Assembly (NCBI GenBank): GCA_964485345.1
Contig: CAZAJB010000006.1
Span: 1-64,000, forward strand
Direction: 5' to 3'
Length of the DNA stretch: 64,000 nt
Origin: UBA5420 sp964485345
GTDB taxonomy: Bacteria > Bacillota > Limnochordia > Darwinibacteriales > Darwinibacteriaceae
Of this stretch, positions 60,408-64,000 are shown piece after piece. The notes below the pieces were generated by a model, which made no database searches, had not been told where the DNA came from, and worked only from the letters and a program-made list of their open reading frames with translations. A program made the translations under genes and the position numbers. Numbering within the stretch: the first letter of the stretch is position 1; each line of letters starts with the position of its first letter.

Positions 60408-61143
60408 CGAAACCACCTTCATCCGTCAGTTCTAGAAAGAGCTTCTCCAGGCTCGAGCCAGCGTGACGTGGACTCCTGCGCAGTTCGGCCATGGTTCCAC
60501 AGGCGACCAACTCGCCCTGGTTAATGATGCCGACACGGTGGCAAAGCTGTTCGGCGACTTCTAGAACATGGGTGGAAAAAAAGACTGTATTGCCTTGTTT
60601 AACATGGTTTCGCATCACTTCTTTAAAGAGATGGGACGATTTCGGATCGAGGCCTACCATAGGCTCATCGAGGATGAAGAGGGCTGGTGCGTGGAGGAGA
60701 GCACCCGTCAAGGCCAATTTTTGCTGCATACCACGGGAAAAACTCTGGATCAAGTCACCTACAGCCTCCGTCAGTTGAAACATCTCGAGATAATGGTCGA
60801 GCCGTTTACGTCTGGTTGGACTGTCGACGCCGTAGACATCTCCAATCAGGTTTAGGAACTCTAGCCCCGTTAGGCGCGGGTACAAATCAGGTTTATCTGG
60901 GACAAACCCCATGGAGCGCTTGGCAGCAATGGCCTCGGTACGCAAATCATGACCATTGACCAAGACCTTTCCTTGATCTGCCCTGAGCAGACCAACAATC
61001 ATTTTAATGGTCGTTGTCTTTCCTGCCCCATTGGGACCTAAAAATCCGAAGATTTCCCCCGGCTTAACCTCTAGATCTAGATTGCGCACTGCGTAGGTAC
61101 TTGCGCCTCTATAGCGCTTTGACACTCCCTGAAGTCGAATCAT
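60397..61143 (-). CDS. ABC transporter ATP-binding protein
   Basis: The 248-residue ATPase has GPNGAGKTTT (Walker A), the signature SFSRGMQQKLAL, and LFILDEPMVGLD (Walker B). The arrangement with the downstream ABC-2 permease identifies an export system, like CcmA/NatA-type ATPases. It is 42 nt after oppC and is not an oligopeptide (OppD/F) ATPase: these have a longer C-terminal part. Confidence 0.92.
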   Translation of the reverse strand: MIRLQGVSKRYRGASTYAVRNLDLEVKPGEIFGFLGPNGAGKTTTIKMIVGLLRADQGKVLVNGHDLRTEAIAAKRSMGFVPDKPDLYPRLTGLEFLNLIGDVYGVDSPTRRKRLDHYLEMFQLTEAVGDLIQSFSRGMQQKLALTGALLHAPALFILDEPMVGLDPKSSHLFKEVMRNHVKQGNTVFFSTHVLEVAEQLCHRVGIINQGELVACGTMAELRRSPRHAGSSLEKLFLELTDEGGFDEE

Positions 61144-61184
61144 CCCAGCATCTCCTTTGGCTCCTAAATCTCAATTCCTTTCCT

Positions 61185-62006
61185 CTATTCTCTTTTCGCC
61201 ACATCTTCCCTCCTAAAAATCCAGGTATCTCCCAAAAGGCTAAAGCCAATGACCGTCACAGCAATGAACAAGCCAGGCGTAAGCAAAGCCCAAGGAGCTA
61301 AAGATGCATAATTCTGCGCCTCACGGAGCATCCGTCCCCAACTTGGAGCAGGCGCATGAATGCCAAGGCCCAAGTAGCTCAAGGATGCCTCTACTAAGAT
61401 GGCACCAGCTAGGCTCACGGTAAACTGAACGAGGAGAGCATCTTGTAGATTGGGAATCACATGACGAAGCATGATACGCCATTCACTCACCCCAAGGGCT
61501 CGGGCTGCTTCTATATAGGGACGTTTCTTGATGCTCAATACTTGACTACGGGTTAGGCGGAGGAAGCTAGGGATGTTGCCGATGGCAATGGACCAGAGTA
61601 CGACTGGGATCCCTGGCCCCCAGATCGTGGCAAAGAGCAGGGCCAGCAAAATGCTGGGGAAGGCCTGCAATGCGGTACTGAGCCGCATAATAGCTTCTTC
61701 CCCGATCCCCCCTCGAAAGCCCGCCACAAGGCCTAGTGCTGTGCCTAGAATGGAGCCCATGACCACCGCTCCGATACCGATCAAGAGAGAAACACGACCG
61801 CCCACCATAATCCGGCTCAAAACGTCACGGCCAAAATGATCCGTTCCGAAGAAGTGCGCCCTACTTGGCGGTTCAAATCGTTCTAGAACTCGTGCTTGGT
61901 TGGGATTATAGGGGGTATACAGATAACTCAGAGCCGTCAGGACCAGCATGAACCCGAGGAACAAGATGCCCCATTTTTGCCTGTACAGATGCCGCCCCCT
62001 ATTCAT
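61185..62006 (-). CDS. Dipeptide/oligopeptide ABC transporter permease (OppC/DppC type)
   Basis: The 273-residue protein has the FGTDHFGRDVLSRIMVGGRV sequence after its first helix and the EAA loop EAARALGVSEWRIMLRHVIP, hallmarks of DppC. Five to six membrane helices. It forms the permease dimer with the upstream DppB-type protein, whose gene it overlaps by 8 nt. Confidence 0.93.
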   Translation of the reverse strand: MNRGRHLYRQKWGILFLGFMLVLTALSYLYTPYNPNQARVLERFEPPSRAHFFGTDHFGRDVLSRIMVGGRVSLLIGIGAVVMGSILGTALGLVAGFRGGIGEEAIMRLSTALQAFPSILLALLFATIWGPGIPVVLWSIAIGNIPSFLRLTRSQVLSIKKRPYIEAARALGVSEWRIMLRHVIPNLQDALLVQFTVSLAGAILVEASLSYLGLGIHAPAPSWGRMLREAQNYASLAPWALLTPGLFIAVTVIGFSLLGDTWIFRREDVAKRE

Positions 62007-62919
62007 AACGGATCCTCGGATCTAAGAGACCAAGGCCCAGGTCAAAGGCGAGATCAAAAAAGAGAATGACGAGGACAATCACCATAACGAGAGCCTGGAC
62101 CAAGGGCAGATCCCGCTGGAAAACTCCGGCCAACAGGAGCTGCCCCACACCAGGTAAACCAAAAACTTGCTCGACCACAATAGTACCTGCTAGGAGCTGA
62201 GCAAACTGCAAACCAGCAATGGTGAAGACAGCGAGGACACCATTGCGCAAGGCATGCTTATAAACGACCACGAAACGGGAAAGCCCTTTGGCCCGCGCCG
62301 CACGAACATACTCCTGTTGCAGCGCCTCAGCCATGCCCACTCGCATGAAGCGGCTCAAAATCGTAGCCCTGGGCAAGGCCAAGGTTAGAACTGGCAAGAC
62401 TAGACTCAGTGGCTGAGTATTGCCTCCCGCTGGCAAAAGACGGAGATTGACTGCGAAGATCTGGATCAACAAAAGGCCCACCCAAAATTGGGGAAGGCCC
62501 AAACCCACTTGCGTGGTCACCGACATCAGGCGGGCAAGATAGTTCCCGGGATGTACTGCCATAAAGATGCCCGAGGGGATAGCCACAACGAGGGCGAGCA
62601 TGACCGCCCAAAAAGCCAGAGTCAAAGAGAGGGGGAAGGCCCCAGCGGCCAATTCCTGTACAGGCATGGAATAGCGCCAGGAGTTTCCCCATTCACCGCT
62701 AAGAAAACCCCAAAACCAGCGTACATAACGCTCTAGGGCGGGTTCGTCTAGGTCCATCTCGCTCCGTAATCGAGCGTAGATTTCGGGTGACCCCTCGGTG
62801 CCGAGCATCAGGAGAGCCGGATCGCCCGGCAACACCTGCACGACAAGGAAGGTCAGGATGCTCACCACAATCGCAGTGAGCAAGAAACCTCCCGTTTTTT
62901 GCAGCAGGTACTGTTTCAT
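61999..62919 (-). CDS. Dipeptide/oligopeptide ABC transporter permease (OppB/DppB type)
   Basis: The 306-residue protein starts MKQYLLQKTGGFLLTAIVVS and has VVQVLPGDPALLML plus the EAA loop EYVRAARAKGLSRFVVVYKH, typical of DppB. I begin at ATG 62919, since the longer frame would enter the binding-protein gene; the gap to it is then 16 nt. Partner of the OppC-type permease. Confidence 0.92.
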   Translation of the reverse strand: MKQYLLQKTGGFLLTAIVVSILTFLVVQVLPGDPALLMLGTEGSPEIYARLRSEMDLDEPALERYVRWFWGFLSGEWGNSWRYSMPVQELAAGAFPLSLTLAFWAVMLALVVAIPSGIFMAVHPGNYLARLMSVTTQVGLGLPQFWVGLLLIQIFAVNLRLLPAGGNTQPLSLVLPVLTLALPRATILSRFMRVGMAEALQQEYVRAARAKGLSRFVVVYKHALRNGVLAVFTIAGLQFAQLLAGTIVVEQVFGLPGVGQLLLAGVFQRDLPLVQALVMVIVLVILFFDLAFDLGLGLLDPRIRYE

Positions 62920-62935
62920 CGTGCCATCAAACCCC

Positions 62936-64000
62936 TTATCGATACATGCTCGCCACATCTACAACATAGGTGGGATAGCTCTTAAATCCCTGGATCCCCT
63001 TGGTCATGGCTACCAGTTGAGGCGGATCCATGATAAAGACGCCCGGCAGCTCATGGGCTAGGATCTCCTGGGCCTCTAGATAGACTGCTCGGCGTTCATT
63101 GCCAACGGTTTTTATGCCTAGGTCAATCAACGCATCATAACGTGCATTGGAGAAGTTAAAGAAATTACGGCTATTATCCGTTGTGTAGCGCACCAAAATG
63201 GCATGAGGATCGAGGCGTCCAGCAAGTCCGATGACAGAAACATCATAATCTCGCTGGGTGTACACCCTCTCCAGCCAGGTACCCCACTCCACAATCTGTA
63301 AGTGTACGTCTATGCCCAGAGCCTTCCACTGCTCCGCTACCAACTCCCCGGCCTGTACATGAAGTGGATAATTCGCCGGAAGGGTTAGAGTCAGCCTCAG
63401 ATCTTCCTGCCCCGCCTCCTTGAGGAGTTCTTTTGCTCTCGCAGGATCATAGGGGTTCACTGCAGCCAAATTGTCGTTATAAAAGCTTGCCATAGCTGGG
63501 CTCAGGGCGCTATCGAGAAGAGTTCCCAGATCCCAGCTTGCACCATGGAGGATTTCGCTACGATTGACACCGAGAGCCAGTGCCTTCCGCACCCGCGGAT
63601 CATCAAAGGGCGCTCGAGCATTGTTGATGGAAAAAACTTGGACCAGGTTCATCATTGACGACAGGACCTCAATGCCAGGATCCCTTTCTACCTGGTGGAG
63701 CACACCCACTTCAAGTCGGGGTATCAAATTGACCCGTCCCGCTTTGAGGTTGAGGACCATGCTATTTTCATCGGGAATCAGCAAGAAATTGGCTTCCTCA
63801 AAGTAGGGCGTCTCCCCTGACCAGTGCTGGTCAAAGCGGCGCAGAACCAACTGCTGGTTGGGAGCCCATTCCTTGAGATAGTAGGGTCCGGTGCCTACAG
63901 GATTGCGAGATAGCTCACTTGCGTGGGCCGGATAAACGGAGGCATACACCTCACTTAAGCTGTAGATAAAGGCGCCATTCGGTTCAGTGAGGCGAATTTC
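62936..64000 (-). CDS. Peptide ABC transporter substrate-binding protein (SBP family 5), N-terminus outside window
   Basis: The minus-strand frame is open to the right edge (355 codons seen), so the signal peptide and N-terminal part are missing. The visible part has the family-5 patterns RNPVGTGPYYLKEWAPNQQL, DPRVRKALALGVNRSEIL, NPYDPARAKELLKEAG and the GNERRAVYLEAQEILAHELP end. It feeds the OppB/OppC permease encoded directly downstream. No OppD/OppF-type ATPase is in the window, so the ATPases must be elsewhere (or upstream outside the window). Confidence 0.92.
   Translation of the reverse strand, partial: EIRLTEPNGAFIYSLSEVYASVYPAHASELSRNPVGTGPYYLKEWAPNQQLVLRRFDQHWSGETPYFEEANFLLIPDENSMVLNLKAGRVNLIPRLEVGVLHQVERDPGIEVLSSMMNLVQVFSINNARAPFDDPRVRKALALGVNRSEILHGASWDLGTLLDSALSPAMASFYNDNLAAVNPYDPARAKELLKEAGQEDLRLTLTLPANYPLHVQAGELVAEQWKALGIDVHLQIVEWGTWLERVYTQRDYDVSVIGLAGRLDPHAILVRYTTDNSRNFFNFSNARYDALIDLGIKTVGNERRAVYLEAQEILAHELPGVFIMDPPQLVAMTKGIQGFKSYPTYVVDVASMYR

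Noticed and set aside
60397..61143. ABC ATPase at 60.4-61.1 kb as the OppD/OppF of the peptide importer
   Set aside because: The sequence is the short NatA/CcmA-like type and pairs with the ABC-2 permease; peptide-importer ATPases carry an added C-terminal domain.

Overview
The window looks like part of a chromosome from an anaerobic, probably spore-forming Bacillota (Firmicutes). Firmicute markers are the order dnaE - (small ORF) - accD - accA - pfkA - pyk, an IreB/UPF0297 protein next to murA, Rex, a SpoVD-like PBP with a PASTA domain, DacF, and genes opened by strong AGGAGG ribosome sites. A complete RnfCDGEAB operon with apbE points to ferredoxin:NAD+ based anaerobic energy metabolism. 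A LolA-like protein followed by a secreted protein with beta-barrel character, ending in an aromatic residue, fits one of the outer-membrane-bearing (diderm) Firmicute lines such as the Limnochordia. That placement is inference. One run of exactly 100 N (42566-42665) marks a scaffolding gap, so this is a draft or metagenome assembly. Most genes are on the minus strand, with plus-strand islands.

Layout. 1-12.2 kb (minus): a CofE-like ligase fragment, an AIR-synthase (HypE-like) protein, pyk, pfkA, accA, accD, a DUF2007-like protein, a short DnaE, murA, ireB and a Na/Pi cotransporter. 12.3-16.7 kb: a plus-strand glycosyltransferase, tRNA-Gln, and a tightly coupled parA-gltX-osmC-pduO operon. 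16.8-19.6 kb (plus): a 2-hydroxyacid dehydrogenase, PspC protein, tRNA-Asn (minus), a five-LysM protein and a thiamine-binding-fold protein. 19.6-21.7 kb (minus): fabI, rex and a secreted unknown. 21.8-23.4 kb (plus): a small unknown, a phosphoesterase and nth. 23.4-28.0 kb (minus): an orphan Mrp/Nuo-type antiporter subunit, a SpoVD-like PBP and DacF. 28.1-30.3 kb (plus): FemAB-like transferase and alr. 30.3-33.4 kb: a nitrilase-family protein, CsoR-type regulator, M23 protein and trxB. 33.4-39.3 kb: apbE and the rnf operon. 39.3-45.7 kb (minus): trmL, barrel-like protein, LolA-like protein, (FmdB, plus), a dehydrogenase interrupted by the gap, M48 protease, a PsbP-like protein and a LacI regulator. 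45.8-52.9 kb: FMN-dependent GltB-like protein (plus), B12-radical SAM, TGS-uridine kinase, split ThrE exporter, and an M20 peptidase (plus). 52.9-64 kb: iron alcohol dehydrogenase, MATE, ogt and a HAD phosphatase (plus), then an operon of a RecB/Cas4-like nuclease, MscS channel and ABC-2 exporter, and a peptide ABC importer cut by the right edge.

Regulation visible in the DNA: two tandem Rex-like boxes before rex, a perfect palindrome abutting a near-consensus sigma-A promoter before the CsoR gene, and two hairpins that include the ribosome site of the following gene (before the thiamine-binding-fold gene and before the M23 gene). I saw no CRISPR array, insertion sequence, integrase, prophage or rRNA. 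I did not find a clearly new multi-gene system. The most unusual items are the reduced DnaE with a decayed PHP site, the diderm-type gene pair and the two ribosome-site hairpins.
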